The notes under the pieces are model-generated. The model made no database searches and was not told where the DNA came from. It saw nothing but the letters and a program-made list of their open reading frames with translations. Positions 42,425 through 51,261 of a stretch of DNA of 64,000 bases are shown piece after piece. The DNA is taken from assembly GCF_036116635.1 (NCBI RefSeq), contig NZ_CP107995.1, forward strand, positions 8,432,001-8,496,000, given 5' to 3'. The stretch comes from Amycolatopsis sp. NBC_00345 (GTDB lineage Bacteria; Actinomycetota; Actinomycetes; Mycobacteriales; Pseudonocardiaceae). Each line of letters begins with the position of its first letter. The first letter of the stretch is position 1. A program made the position numbers and the translations under genes.

Positions 42425-43525
42425 ATGCCGGTCGCCGAACCCACCGATCCGTTGTACGTCGCCGCGAAGGGCTGGTACGACGGCTGGCCGAAGGACAACG
42501 AGGACGCCGCCTGGCAGCTGGGCCTGGCCTGGGCCCAGACCGGGGAGAAGATGGCCGCCGCGGGCGCCACGCTCGGCCAGGTCGGGCAGACGGTGACCAC
42601 GGCGTGGGCCGACCCGGCGGGCGCCGCCGCGGCGGGCAAGGTCCGCGAGCACGCGCAGCAGGTCGCCGGCCTGCCGGACAAGCTGCAGACGGTCGGGATG
42701 CTGGTGAACACGTACGCGACCGCGTTGATGAACACGAAGAACGCGATCGTCCAGACCATCCAGGCCAACTCGCCCCTCTACGCCGCCCTGCCCAATGACC
42801 AGCTGAAGTCCGCGTTCGCCATGAACGTCTCCACCTCCATCCGGACGACGGTGGAGAAGGAGGCGGGCGAGCTGCAGAAGGTCAAGGTCCAGGGGCTGAA
42901 CGCGTCCGCGAAGCCGTCGATCGCCAAGGACGGCAAGGAGATCAGCTACAAGGGCGAGGCCAACCTGGAGAAGGCCACCGGCCAGGGCCAGGTCTTGGGC
43001 GGCACGGGCTCGTGGGAGCTGACCACCGGCGCCAACGCGCAGGCTTCGGCCGGGGCCAACACCGAAAAGGGGCTGTACGCCAAGGCCGAGGCCGGGGCCG
43101 GGGTCAGCGGGAACCTCGCCCTCACCGGGACGGCGGGACCGGTCGGTCTCGGTGGCAAGCTCGACGGCTTCTACGGGCTCAAGGGCAGCGCCGGCGGGTA
43201 TGCCGGCCTCCAGGGTGTCCAAGGCAAGGCCGACGTCCTGCTGGGTGGCAAGGTTTCCGCACGGGGCCAGGCCTCCTACGGTGGGGTCACCGTCGGCGGT
43301 TACGTCGAAGGCTCGGCCGGCATCGGCGGCAAGGCGGAGTGGGGGCTCGGGAAGGGCGAGGACGGCAAGTACCACTTCGGCGGCGGCGGGAACCTGACCG
43401 TGGGACCCGGTGGCGGAGGCGGCTTCGACATCGCGGTCGACCCGGCGGAGTTCGGCAAGTCCGTGGACAAGGTCGAGGACGACCTCGGCAACTTCGGCAA
43501 GCGCCTGGCCGACGGCGGCTTCTAG
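42425..43525 (+). CDS. Candidate type VII effector with helical head and glycine-rich beta tail
   Basis: A 366-residue protein. Residues 1-140 are helical, with WXG100/LXG-like character (WADPAG, then long amphipathic helices). Residues 170-345 are repetitive and glycine-rich with alternating strands (GLYAKAEAGAGVSGNL, GKVSARGQASYGGVTVGGYV). No catalytic domain is recognised. The setting after a small Esx-like protein is typical of an exported substrate. The tail pattern suggests a beta-barrel or beta-solenoid; function unknown. Confidence 0.6.
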   Translation: MPVAEPTDPLYVAAKGWYDGWPKDNEDAAWQLGLAWAQTGEKMAAAGATLGQVGQTVTTAWADPAGAAAAGKVREHAQQVAGLPDKLQTVGMLVNTYATALMNTKNAIVQTIQANSPLYAALPNDQLKSAFAMNVSTSIRTTVEKEAGELQKVKVQGLNASAKPSIAKDGKEISYKGEANLEKATGQGQVLGGTGSWELTTGANAQASAGANTEKGLYAKAEAGAGVSGNLALTGTAGPVGLGGKLDGFYGLKGSAGGYAGLQGVQGKADVLLGGKVSARGQASYGGVTVGGYVEGSAGIGGKAEWGLGKGEDGKYHFGGGGNLTVGPGGGGGFDIAVDPAEFGKSVDKVEDDLGNFGKRLADGGF

Positions 43526-43542
43526 GAACAGGAGACCCTGAG

Positions 43543-44007
43543 ATGAATACGACGGTGCCACTGGAGTTCATCGTGCCGACCGGATGGGTGCAGGTGGCCG
43601 CCGACACGGTCGGTGCACCGGAGGGCTCGGCGGTCCTGCTCGACGCGGCCACCCGGGGCTCGGGTTTCACCACGAACATCACCGTCGGCGGCGAGGAGGA
43701 ACCCGCCGGCCGCCGGCTGGCCGACGTGGCCGACGACGTCCTGCGCGACCTGGAGGCGGCCGCGACGGATGTCGTGGCCGACGGGCGTGACGTCCTCGAA
43801 GACCCCGACGGCCAGGAAGGCCTGGTGCAGCAGGTCCGGCTGACCGCCGAGATCGACGGGGCGCGGTACCGGCTCGTGCAGTCACAGGTCTTCCGGCCCC
43901 TGCCGGGCGCGGTGCTGAGGATCGTGCTCACCGCGACCGAGGACCGGTTTCCCGTACTGGTCAAGGACTTCGAGGCGTTTGTCGGCACGGTGCGGCAGCG
44001 TCGCTGA
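43543..44007 (+). CDS. Small DUF1795/LpqN-like protein
   Basis: A 154-residue soluble protein without a signal peptide. The pattern 'LEFIVPTGW', 'TTNITVGGEE', 'QVRLTAEIDGARYRLVQSQVFRP' and the closing 'FEAFVGTVR' resembles the DcrB/DUF1795/LpqN fold. In this locus it follows the effector candidate by 17 bases and could be its chaperone or immunity partner. That role is inference. Confidence 0.45.
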   Translation: MNTTVPLEFIVPTGWVQVAADTVGAPEGSAVLLDAATRGSGFTTNITVGGEEEPAGRRLADVADDVLRDLEAAATDVVADGRDVLEDPDGQEGLVQQVRLTAEIDGARYRLVQSQVFRPLPGAVLRIVLTATEDRFPVLVKDFEAFVGTVRQRR

Positions 44008-44013
44008 CCGGGC

Positions 44014-44304
44014 TCAGACGCCGGTCGACGGCGTGAGCAGCTTGCCCCCGATGCGCGCGATCTCGGCCTCCGCCGCTTCGGCCGCGGCCCGCACGGTGTC
44101 GGTGATCGCCGTGGTCAGGGCCTGGGAGTCGGTGGTGCGGTAGATCCGCGGGTCGAGTTCGAGTTCCAGCAGCCGGCCGTGGCCGTCGGTGGTCGCGCGG
44201 ATCAGCCCGTCCGGCGAATCCGCGATGCTCCTGATCTCGGCGAGGGCGTCACGGATTTCCCGCAGTGCCGAAGCGAGTTCGCGGTACCGCAGCTGTCCGT
44301 CCAC
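44014..44304 (-). CDS. Second YbaB/EbfC-like small protein
   Basis: A 96-residue protein, a paralogue of the one at 41761 (shared SPDGL, ...LELELDPRIYR segments). It is convergent with the gene at 43543 and divergent from the mycosin gene. Same family caveats apply. Confidence 0.7.
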   Translation of the reverse strand: MDGQLRYRELASALREIRDALAEIRSIADSPDGLIRATTDGHGRLLELELDPRIYRTTDSQALTTAITDTVRAAAEAAEAEIARIGGKLLTPSTGV

Positions 44305-44426
44305 AGTGGCCTCCAGTAGGTCGTCTCCGGACAGCCTGCCCGCCGGTCCACCGCAACGGGCCGGGGGTGACCGCTTCCGGCCAGTGGCCGCCGCGGCAGT
44401 GCCGGCCGGGGGACCATCACGGGACT

Positions 44427-45716
44427 ATGAAACGAATCGTCGCCCTGCTCGCGCTCGTACCGGCGCTGCTGGCCCTGACGACGTCGCCCGCACAGGCGGC
44501 GCCGCCACCGGCCGGCGCCTGCAGCAACGCCGATCCCGCGCACGCCGTGATCGCCCAGCAGCCGTGGGCGCAGCAGCTGCTCGACCCGAAACGGGTGTGG
44601 CCGCACAGCACCGGTGCCGGAGTGCTGGTCGCGGTCGTCGACTCCGGTGTCGACTCGGACCACCCGCAGCTGAGCGCGCCGGGGAAAGTGCTGCCCGGCC
44701 GTGACTTCTTCTACGCCGGAAGCCTGCCGGGGAACTACGACTGCGTTTCCCACGGCACGGCGGTCGCCTCGATCATCGCGGCCGACCCGGTGGCCGGGGT
44801 GGGTTTCGCCGGGATCGCGCCGGGCGCGCAGATCCTGCCGGTGCGGGTCACCGACCGCTCGCTCAACGACAGCGGTGAGCCGCAGCCGATCGACCCCGAC
44901 GCCGTCGGCAAGGGCATCCGCTACGCCGCGGACCAGGGCGCGAAGGTGATCAACCTGTCGCTTTCGGGGTACAGCGACCTGCCCGCCGTGCGGGACGCGG
45001 TCAGCTACGCCGAGTCGAAGGACGTGCTGATCGTTGCGGCGGTGGGCAACCGTGAGCAGAACGCCGCGGGCACCGCGTCCTTCCCGGCCGGTTACGACGG
45101 TGTGCTGGGCGTCGGTTCGATCGACATCGCGGGCGCGCGCGACGACAGCTCGCAGATCGGCTCGTACGTCGACCTGATGGCGCCGGGCAAGGGTGTGGTC
45201 GCGGCGACCCGGGTCGCCGGGCACGACTACTGGGAGGGCACCAGCTTCGCCGCCCCGTTCGTCGCGGGCGCGGCGGCGCTGGTGCGGGCCGCCTGGCCGG
45301 GGCTGACCGCGCCGCAAGTGGCGCAACGGCTGATCGCCACCGCGAGCATGGCCCGCGGCGGGGCGGGCAGCCAGGAGTACGGCGCCGGCGTCGTCGACCC
45401 GTACCGCGCCGTGACCGAGGGCCTGACCGGCGCGCCCGCGGTGATGCCCGCCGTCGCTCCGCAGGCCGTCGACGTCGCCGCCGAGCGGGAACACGCGTGG
45501 TGGGCGCGGGCCGGGGCCAAGGCGGAACTTCTCGCCGGTGTACTGGTGCTGGTGTTGGTGCTGGCCTTGATCTTCGCGCTGGTGGCGCGCCGTGGCCGCG
45601 GTCGCCGCTGGCGCGCCGGACGGTCGGCGCCGCGGCTGATCACCGTCACGCGGGAGGAACCGCCGGAGCAGATGTTCCTGTTCCCGCCGCCCGCGGTGGA
45701 GCGGCCGCCGTCTTGA
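44427..45716 (+). CDS. mycP: Mycosin (MycP), type VII secretion subtilisin-like protease
   Basis: Membrane-anchored subtilisin of 429 aa that stabilises and processes the ESX pore. A signal peptide (1-24), N-terminal extension, S8 catalytic domain with triad D72 (VAVVDSGVDSDH), H109 (SHGTAVAS) and S273 (GTSFAAP), and a C-terminal transmembrane helix (about 370-395) then a basic tail are visible. This architecture is specific to mycosins. Start is ATG 44427; the frame is open upstream without a signal peptide. Confidence 0.93.
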   Translation: MKRIVALLALVPALLALTTSPAQAAPPPAGACSNADPAHAVIAQQPWAQQLLDPKRVWPHSTGAGVLVAVVDSGVDSDHPQLSAPGKVLPGRDFFYAGSLPGNYDCVSHGTAVASIIAADPVAGVGFAGIAPGAQILPVRVTDRSLNDSGEPQPIDPDAVGKGIRYAADQGAKVINLSLSGYSDLPAVRDAVSYAESKDVLIVAAVGNREQNAAGTASFPAGYDGVLGVGSIDIAGARDDSSQIGSYVDLMAPGKGVVAATRVAGHDYWEGTSFAAPFVAGAAALVRAAWPGLTAPQVAQRLIATASMARGGAGSQEYGAGVVDPYRAVTEGLTGAPAVMPAVAPQAVDVAAEREHAWWARAGAKAELLAGVLVLVLVLALIFALVARRGRGRRWRAGRSAPRLITVTREEPPEQMFLFPPPAVERPPS

Positions 45717-45733
45717 TTCCCGCGGTCCTGTTC

Positions 45734-45931
45734 TCAGTTGCTCCCGACCAGGTTCAGGATCGCGATGATCAGCACGCAGGCGATGCCCACGCCCTGCATG
45801 ACCTTGGCCGACGCGGGAGCCGGGTTCCCGGCCTTCACCGCCGAGCGGGTCTTGACCAGGGCGGCTATCAGCAGAATGCAGCCGATCGGCGCGAGCACGA
45901 TGCTCAGCCAGTCGATCATCACCGGGTTCAT
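45734..45931 (-). CDS. Small two-helix membrane protein
   Basis: A 65-residue protein (from MNPVMIDW) with two hydrophobic helices (about 8-27 and 43-62) and a short basic/Ala loop. Small membrane proteins recur in actinomycete ESX loci, but I recognise no family. Start at ATG 45931 is favoured; an upstream ATG at 45973 adds 14 residues. A 23-bp hairpin separates it from the Esx genes upstream. Confidence 0.55.
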   Translation of the reverse strand: MNPVMIDWLSIVLAPIGCILLIAALVKTRSAVKAGNPAPASAKVMQGVGIACVLIIAILNLVGSN

Positions 45932-46016
45932 CGGGGCACCTGTTTTCCTTGCGGGGACGGCTGTCCGGCCCATTGTCGTGACGCTGACCGGGACCGGTCC
46001 CGGTCACCGGCGAAAC

Positions 46017-46069
46017 GCCGTCAAGGACTCCTTGCCTACCTTCAAAGTAGGCAAGGAGTCCTTGACGGC
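46017..46069. terminator. 23-bp perfect hairpin after the Esx gene pair
   Basis: Arms 46017-46039 (begins GCCGTCAAGGACTCC) and 46047-46069 are perfect inverted copies around seven bases. It lies directly downstream of the Esx-like pair (minus strand) and probably terminates that transcript. Confidence 0.85.
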
Positions 46070-46085
46070 CGCTGAGAACGCAGGA

Positions 46086-46382
46086 CTAGATGGTCACACT
46101 GCCCACCCGGGCCTTGGCCGAGGAAAGAGCCTGCTGCAGCTCCCCGTTGGCCTTGACCACGCCGCCGCGCAGTGCGGTCAGCATGTCCTGCTGGGCGGTC
46201 GAGACCTGCTGCCAGGCCTGGTTCACCTCGGAGAACTGGCCACCGGCCTGGTCCAGCCAGTCGTTGGCGGTGGCGCCGGACGCGGTGCGCCAGGTGTCCA
46301 TCTCCTGCTGCACCTTGCCGACCGTGCCCATGATCTGCGAGGCCAGCGAGTCGAGCTGGCCGAAGTTGCCCTTGATCAGCAT
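46086..46382 (-). CDS. WXG100-family Esx-like protein
   Basis: A 98-residue helical hairpin protein of the ESAT-6/CFP-10 type. The turn reads DWLDQAGGQF, so the W-x-G motif is not exact (WLD). It is the second gene of a pair with the one at 46384 (one base between them) and precedes the 23-bp hairpin. Probably a heterodimeric secreted partner. Confidence 0.8.
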   Translation of the reverse strand: MLIKGNFGQLDSLASQIMGTVGKVQQEMDTWRTASGATANDWLDQAGGQFSEVNQAWQQVSTAQQDMLTALRGGVVKANGELQQALSSAKARVGSVTI

Positions 46383-46383
46383 G

Positions 46384-46731
46384 TCAGGCTCCCGCTGTGT
46401 TGAGCGCGCCACCGAACGGGGACATCCCGCCGGCCGCGTGCAGGCCGGACGCGCTGGCCTGGTCGGCCATGTCGTAGGTGTTCGAGGAGTACTTCGTGTT
46501 CTCGCCGAGGTGGTTCAGCGCCGCGGTGAGCCGGGTGATGCCCTGCTCCCAGTTCGCGTGCGCGGCGTCGAACGCCGGGCGCGCCGTGCCTTCCCACTGG
46601 CCCTTGAGCGCTTCCACGGTCGGCCGCAGCGCAGCCTGGTGCGACTGGATGTTCGTGGACACCGTGCCTGCCATCTGCGCGCCGCGCTGGAGGCTTTCTG
46701 TGACGCCGTGAAGCTGGTCGCCGTTCGGCAT
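46384..46731 (-). CDS. WXG100-family Esx-like protein with export signal
   Basis: A 115-residue helical hairpin protein with the motif KGQWEG (W-x-G) at the turn. After helix 2 comes YDMAD, fitting the Y-x-x-x-D/E type VII export signal. Start ATG 46731 has AAGGAG seven bases upstream. It is divergent from EccC, the ATPase that reads the signal. Confidence 0.88.
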   Translation of the reverse strand: MPNGDQLHGVTESLQRGAQMAGTVSTNIQSHQAALRPTVEALKGQWEGTARPAFDAAHANWEQGITRLTAALNHLGENTKYSSNTYDMADQASASGLHAAGGMSPFGGALNTAGA

Positions 46732-46909
46732 GGGCTTGCTCCTTCCCAACGAATTCCCACTGGATGGGTGCACCGGCGGTCGGTGCCCGCGATCCGAAGC
46801 TAGGCCCGCGCCCCCGCGTCCGGGGCGGTCGAGGCCTGTTCCTGCCACGGCCGCCCGATGGCCCGGACCGGCGGTGATGATCCCCGGGAGACACATGGAG
46901 GAGGCAGAC

Positions 46910-49900
46910 GTGGCGACAGTCGTGGTGCGCAGGCCGGCCCGCCGCCCGGCGCCGGAGATGCCGTCGGGCGAGCTGGTGCTGGACGCGCCGCCGGAGCTGC
47001 CGACGGCGCCCGGCCGCGGGTGGACGCAGGTGCTCACGGTGCTGCCGATGGTGGCCATGATGGGCGCGATGGTGCTGATGTTCAGCGGCTCCGGCAGCTT
47101 CGGCGGCGGCAACAACACCATGCGGTACGTCGTGTTCGGGCTCTTCGGCGTCGCGATCGTCGGCATGCTCCTGCTGTCGTTCCTCAACGGCGGGGGCGCG
47201 TCCAAGCGGGAGATGGGCTACGCGCGGCGGATGTACCTGCGCGAGCTGGCCCAGCACCGGATGCGCGTCGCCCGCACGGCCCGGCGCCAGAGTGACGCGC
47301 TGTGGTACCTGCACCCCGAGCCCGACGCGCTGTGGTCGGTCGCGGCGAGCCACCGGCTGTGGGAGCGCCGCCGCACGGACCCCGACTTCGGCGCGGTCCG
47401 GATCGGCCTCGGCCGCCAAAGCCTGGCCACCCCGCTCGTCGCGCCCGACACGAAGCCGCTGGAACAGCTGGAACCGTTGTCCGCCTTGGCTTTGCGCCGG
47501 TTCATCACCACCTACTCGGCCATCGACGGGCTGCCGCTCGCACTCGCGATCGACGGCTTCGCCCGGATCCACCTCGGCGGCGACCAGGAGCGGGCGACCG
47601 GGCTGGTGCGGGCGATGCTCGCGCAGCTGGCCACCCTGCAGTCGCCGGACGACCTGCGGTTCGCGGTGTGCGTGTCGCCGGAGCGGCTGCCCGACTGGGA
47701 GTGGGTCAAGTGGCTGCCGCACGCGCTGCACCCCGAGCGCACCGACGCGGTCGGCCCGCTCCGGCTGGTCGCCACCGCGATCACCACGCTCGAGGTGATG
47801 CTGGAGGACGTGCTCGCGAACCGGCCGCGGTTCGACCCGATGTCCTCGTCCCGGGTGTCCGGGCCGCACCTGGTGGTGGTGCTCGACGGCGGCTCGTTCG
47901 CCGGCTCGGACCACCTGATGACCGTCGGCGGCGTCGAGGGCGTCACCATGGTCGACCTCACCACCGTGCCGCCGAACACCCCGGAGCCGACCACGCTGGT
48001 GCTGGACGTCGGGCCGGACGGCACGCTGACCAACCTCGCCGGCACCGACGAGACCGAGCTGGGCGAGGCCGACCGGCTGCCGTTGCCGATGGCCGAAGCG
48101 CTCGCGCGGCAGCTGGCCCCGCTGAGGCTGACCGCCGCCTCCCGCGGCGAGCAGCCGTTGAGCGCCGAACTCGGCCTGGACGGTCTGCTGGACCTCGGCG
48201 ACCCGTTCGCCTTCGACCCGGCCGACACCTGGCTGCCCCGGCCGAGCCGCGACCGGCTGCGCGTCAAGTTCGGCATCCGGCCCGACGGCACCCCGATCGA
48301 GCTGGACCTCAAGGAGTCCGCGCAGGACGGGATGGGCCCGCACGGCCTGCTGATCGGCGCGACCGGCTCGGGCAAGAGCGAGCTGCTGCGCACCCTGGTC
48401 CTCGCGCTGGCGATCACGCACTCGCCGAACACACTCAACTTCGCGCTGATCGACTTCAAGGGCGGCGCGACGTTCACCCGGCTGGACAAGCTGCCGCACA
48501 CCAGCGCGGTGATCACCAACCTCGCCGAGGAGCTGCCGCTGGTCGACCGGATGACCGAGGCGATCAACGGCGAGCTGATCCGGCGTCAGGAACTCCTGCG
48601 CGCGGCCGGGAACTTCTCGTCCCTGCGCGACTACGAAAAGGCGCGCAGCTCCGGCGCGCCGCTGCCCGAGGTCCCGACGCTGCTGGTGGTGTGCGACGAG
48701 TTCAGCGAGCTGCTCTCGGCCCGCCCGGACTTCATCGACATGTTCGTCCAGATCGGCCGGGTCGGCCGGTCGCTCGGTGTGCACCTGCTGCTCGCTTCGC
48801 AGCGGTTGGAAGAGGGGCGCCTGCGCGGGCTCGACACGCACCTGTCGTACCGCATCGGCCTGCGGACGTTCTCCGAGATCGACAGCCGCGTGGTGCTCGG
48901 GGTGACCGACGCGTTCACCCTGCCCCGCGCGCCCGGGCACGGCTTCCTGAAGTTCGGCGACGAGCCGATGGTCCGGTTCCGCTCGGCCTACGTCTCCGGT
49001 GTGCACACCGCGGGCGCGGTCACCGGCGGCACCGGCCCGGCCCAGCTGCCCGGCATGCAGGCCTATTCCACGGCCTACGTCGCGCCGCCGGTCGAGGAGG
49101 ACGAGCAGGCCCGCCCGGCCGGCGACCCGGACGAGGCGATCGGCGAGAGCCTGATGGACATCCTGGTCGACCGGTTCGCCGGCCGCGGGGTGCCCGCCCA
49201 CCAGATCTGGCTGCCGCCGCTGGCGGATCCCTCCACTGTGGACGGTCTGCTCGGGCCGGCCGTCGTCGACCCCGTGCGGGGGCTGCAGGCGGGCGACGCC
49301 GGCCTGCGGGGCAGCCTCAAGGCGGTCGCGGGAGTCGTCGACCGGCCGTTGGACCAGCGGCGTGACCCGCTGGTGCTGGACCTGTCCGCGGCGGCCGGGC
49401 ACCTGGTCGTCACCGGGGCGCCGCGCTCGGGCAAGAGCACCGCGCTGCGGGCCGTGATCACCTCCCTGTCGCTCACCCATACCCCGCGTGAGGTGCAGTT
49501 CTACTGCCTCGACTTCGGCGGTGGCGGGCTGGCGTCGCTGCGCGGGCTGCCGCACGTCGGCGGGGTCGCGGGACGCCAGAGCGCCGGCGCGGTCCGGCGC
49601 ACGGTCGCCGAAGTGTCCACTGTGCTCGCCGAGCGGGAACGCCGGTTCGCCGAGGAAGAGGTCGACGGGATGGCCGCCTACCGCGAGCTGCGCCCGGACG
49701 ACGACCCGTACGGCGACGTGTTCCTCGTGGTCGACGGCTGGCCCACGCTGCGCAAGGACTACGAAGACCTGGAGGACGTCGTCGGCGCGATCGCCGCCCG
49801 CGGACTCGCGTACGGCGTGCACGTGATGGCGTCCTGCTCACGCTCGTTCGACATCCGCCCGACCGTGCGCGACCTGTTCGGCAGCCGGATCGAGCTGCGG

Positions 49901-50872
49901 CTCGGCGACCCGGTGGACACCATGGTGGACCGGATGAGCGCGCTGAACGTGCCGGAGAACTCGCCCGGGCGCGGCATCACGAGCACCGGGCACCAGCTGC
50001 TGATGGCGCTGCCGCGGATCGACGGCCGCGAGAGCGTCGACGACCTGCCGCGCGGAGTGTCCACAATGGTCACCGCGGTGGCCGGGGCATGGCCGGCCGA
50101 GCCCGCGCCGAACGTCCGGCTGCTCCCGGCGAAGCTCGCGTTCGAGGCCCTGCCGCCGCGCGACGACCCGGCCGCGCACCGGCTTTCGATCGGCATCGCG
50201 GAGAAGGACCTGGCGCCCGTCCAGCTCGACTTCTCCGCGGACGCGCACCTGCTGCTGCTCGGCGACGCCGACTCCGGCAAGACCGCGTTCCTGCGCACGC
50301 TGGCCCGGCGCATCACCGACTCCTACACCCCGGAACAGGCGCGGGTGCTGCTGGTGGACCACCGCCGCGGCCTGCTCGGCGAAGTCGGCCAGGACCACCT
50401 GCTCGGCTACGGCACCGACCTCGCCACCACCACCCGGCTGATGAACGACGCGGCGCGGGCGATGGCCGAGCGGCTGCCGGGACCGGACGTCACGCCGGAG
50501 CAGCTCCGCGCGCGCAACTGGTGGCAGGGGCCGGAGCTGTTCGTGCTCGTCGACGACTACGACCTGGTCGCGTCGGTGATGGAGAACCCGTTCCTGCCGT
50601 TGATGGAGTACCTGGCGCAGGGCCGCGACATCGGGCTGCACGTCGTGCTGACCCGGCGCTCGGGCGGTGCCGGACGGGCGTTGTTCGAACAGTTCCTCGC
50701 GCGCGTGCGCGACGTCGGGTCGCCGGGGCTGATGCTCTCCGGCGACCGCGAGGAGGGCCCGCTGCTCGGTGGGCTCAAACCCGAGTCCCTGCCGCCAGGA
50801 CGCGGCAGGTTGATCACCCGGCGTGAGGGTGCCCGGCTGCTTCAGCTGGCCTGGCTGCCGCCGCGCGAGTGA
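46910..50872 (+). CDS. eccC: EccC, type VII secretion FtsK/SpoIIIE ATPase (EccCa-EccCb fused)
   Basis: Motor ATPase of 1320 aa. After a short tail and two transmembrane helices (about 40-95), there are three FtsK/SpoIIIE domains: Walker A GATGSGKSELL (about 483), GAPRSGKSTAL (about 836) and GDADSGKTAFL (about 1118). Walker B of the first reads VCDEFSELL. It binds secretion signals of Esx substrates and drives export. The start is GTG 46910, preceded by GGAGGAGG; ATG 46895 is an alternative. The Esx pair is divergent and the PPE-like substrates follow downstream. Confidence 0.93.
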   Translation: MATVVVRRPARRPAPEMPSGELVLDAPPELPTAPGRGWTQVLTVLPMVAMMGAMVLMFSGSGSFGGGNNTMRYVVFGLFGVAIVGMLLLSFLNGGGASKREMGYARRMYLRELAQHRMRVARTARRQSDALWYLHPEPDALWSVAASHRLWERRRTDPDFGAVRIGLGRQSLATPLVAPDTKPLEQLEPLSALALRRFITTYSAIDGLPLALAIDGFARIHLGGDQERATGLVRAMLAQLATLQSPDDLRFAVCVSPERLPDWEWVKWLPHALHPERTDAVGPLRLVATAITTLEVMLEDVLANRPRFDPMSSSRVSGPHLVVVLDGGSFAGSDHLMTVGGVEGVTMVDLTTVPPNTPEPTTLVLDVGPDGTLTNLAGTDETELGEADRLPLPMAEALARQLAPLRLTAASRGEQPLSAELGLDGLLDLGDPFAFDPADTWLPRPSRDRLRVKFGIRPDGTPIELDLKESAQDGMGPHGLLIGATGSGKSELLRTLVLALAITHSPNTLNFALIDFKGGATFTRLDKLPHTSAVITNLAEELPLVDRMTEAINGELIRRQELLRAAGNFSSLRDYEKARSSGAPLPEVPTLLVVCDEFSELLSARPDFIDMFVQIGRVGRSLGVHLLLASQRLEEGRLRGLDTHLSYRIGLRTFSEIDSRVVLGVTDAFTLPRAPGHGFLKFGDEPMVRFRSAYVSGVHTAGAVTGGTGPAQLPGMQAYSTAYVAPPVEEDEQARPAGDPDEAIGESLMDILVDRFAGRGVPAHQIWLPPLADPSTVDGLLGPAVVDPVRGLQAGDAGLRGSLKAVAGVVDRPLDQRRDPLVLDLSAAAGHLVVTGAPRSGKSTALRAVITSLSLTHTPREVQFYCLDFGGGGLASLRGLPHVGGVAGRQSAGAVRRTVAEVSTVLAERERRFAEEEVDGMAAYRELRPDDDPYGDVFLVVDGWPTLRKDYEDLEDVVGAIAARGLAYGVHVMASCSRSFDIRPTVRDLFGSRIELRLGDPVDTMVDRMSALNVPENSPGRGITSTGHQLLMALPRIDGRESVDDLPRGVSTMVTAVAGAWPAEPAPNVRLLPAKLAFEALPPRDDPAAHRLSIGIAEKDLAPVQLDFSADAHLLLLGDADSGKTAFLRTLARRITDSYTPEQARVLLVDHRRGLLGEVGQDHLLGYGTDLATTTRLMNDAARAMAERLPGPDVTPEQLRARNWWQGPELFVLVDDYDLVASVMENPFLPLMEYLAQGRDIGLHVVLTRRSGGAGRALFEQFLARVRDVGSPGLMLSGDREEGPLLGGLKPESLPPGRGRLITRREGARLLQLAWLPPRE

Positions 50873-50910
50873 CGCGAAGTGACGGCTAATCGAGTGCGAA
50901 GGAGGGCGAA

Positions 50911-51261
50911 ATGGCAGAAGGACTGAGCGGGCTCAGCGAGTCGATGATGAAGTTCAGCCCGCAGATGGATTCGGGTGGGCTCAACCGGCAGGGTGGAGCC
51001 GCGGCGGGCGGGGGCATGCAGGAAGGGACGGCGTTCGCGCAGGCGGAAGAGGCGTCCGCGCAGAAACTCCAGCAGTTCATGGAACAGGTGAAGCAGGGTT
51101 TCGGCGCGTACGCCGGGATCGCCCGTGCCTCCGCCTCGGACTACCTGAACGCCGACCAGTCGGGGCAGCAGACCATCGCGAAGACGCAGGATCTGTCTCC
51201 GTTGAAGTCCTCGGCCCCGGTGCACCCGTCGTTGCTGTTCCCCTCTGCGGGAGGTAACTGA
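50911..51261 (+). CDS. Small ESX-linked protein with YxxAD signal
   Basis: A 116-residue mainly helical protein following EccC by 38 bases. Its helix pattern (QAEEASAQKLQQFMEQVKQG, then FGAYAGIARASASDYLNAD) ends in YLNAD, a Y-x-x-x-D export signal. It overlaps the next gene by one base (TGATG), so the two are coupled and probably co-secreted, like PE-PPE pairs. No named family recognised. Confidence 0.65.
   Translation: MAEGLSGLSESMMKFSPQMDSGGLNRQGGAAAGGGMQEGTAFAQAEEASAQKLQQFMEQVKQGFGAYAGIARASASDYLNADQSGQQTIAKTQDLSPLKSSAPVHPSLLFPSAGGN

Noticed and set aside
42425..43525. A named polymorphic toxin domain in the effector candidate
   Set aside because: No nuclease, deaminase or NADase motif could be recognised in the tail, so no toxin activity is claimed.
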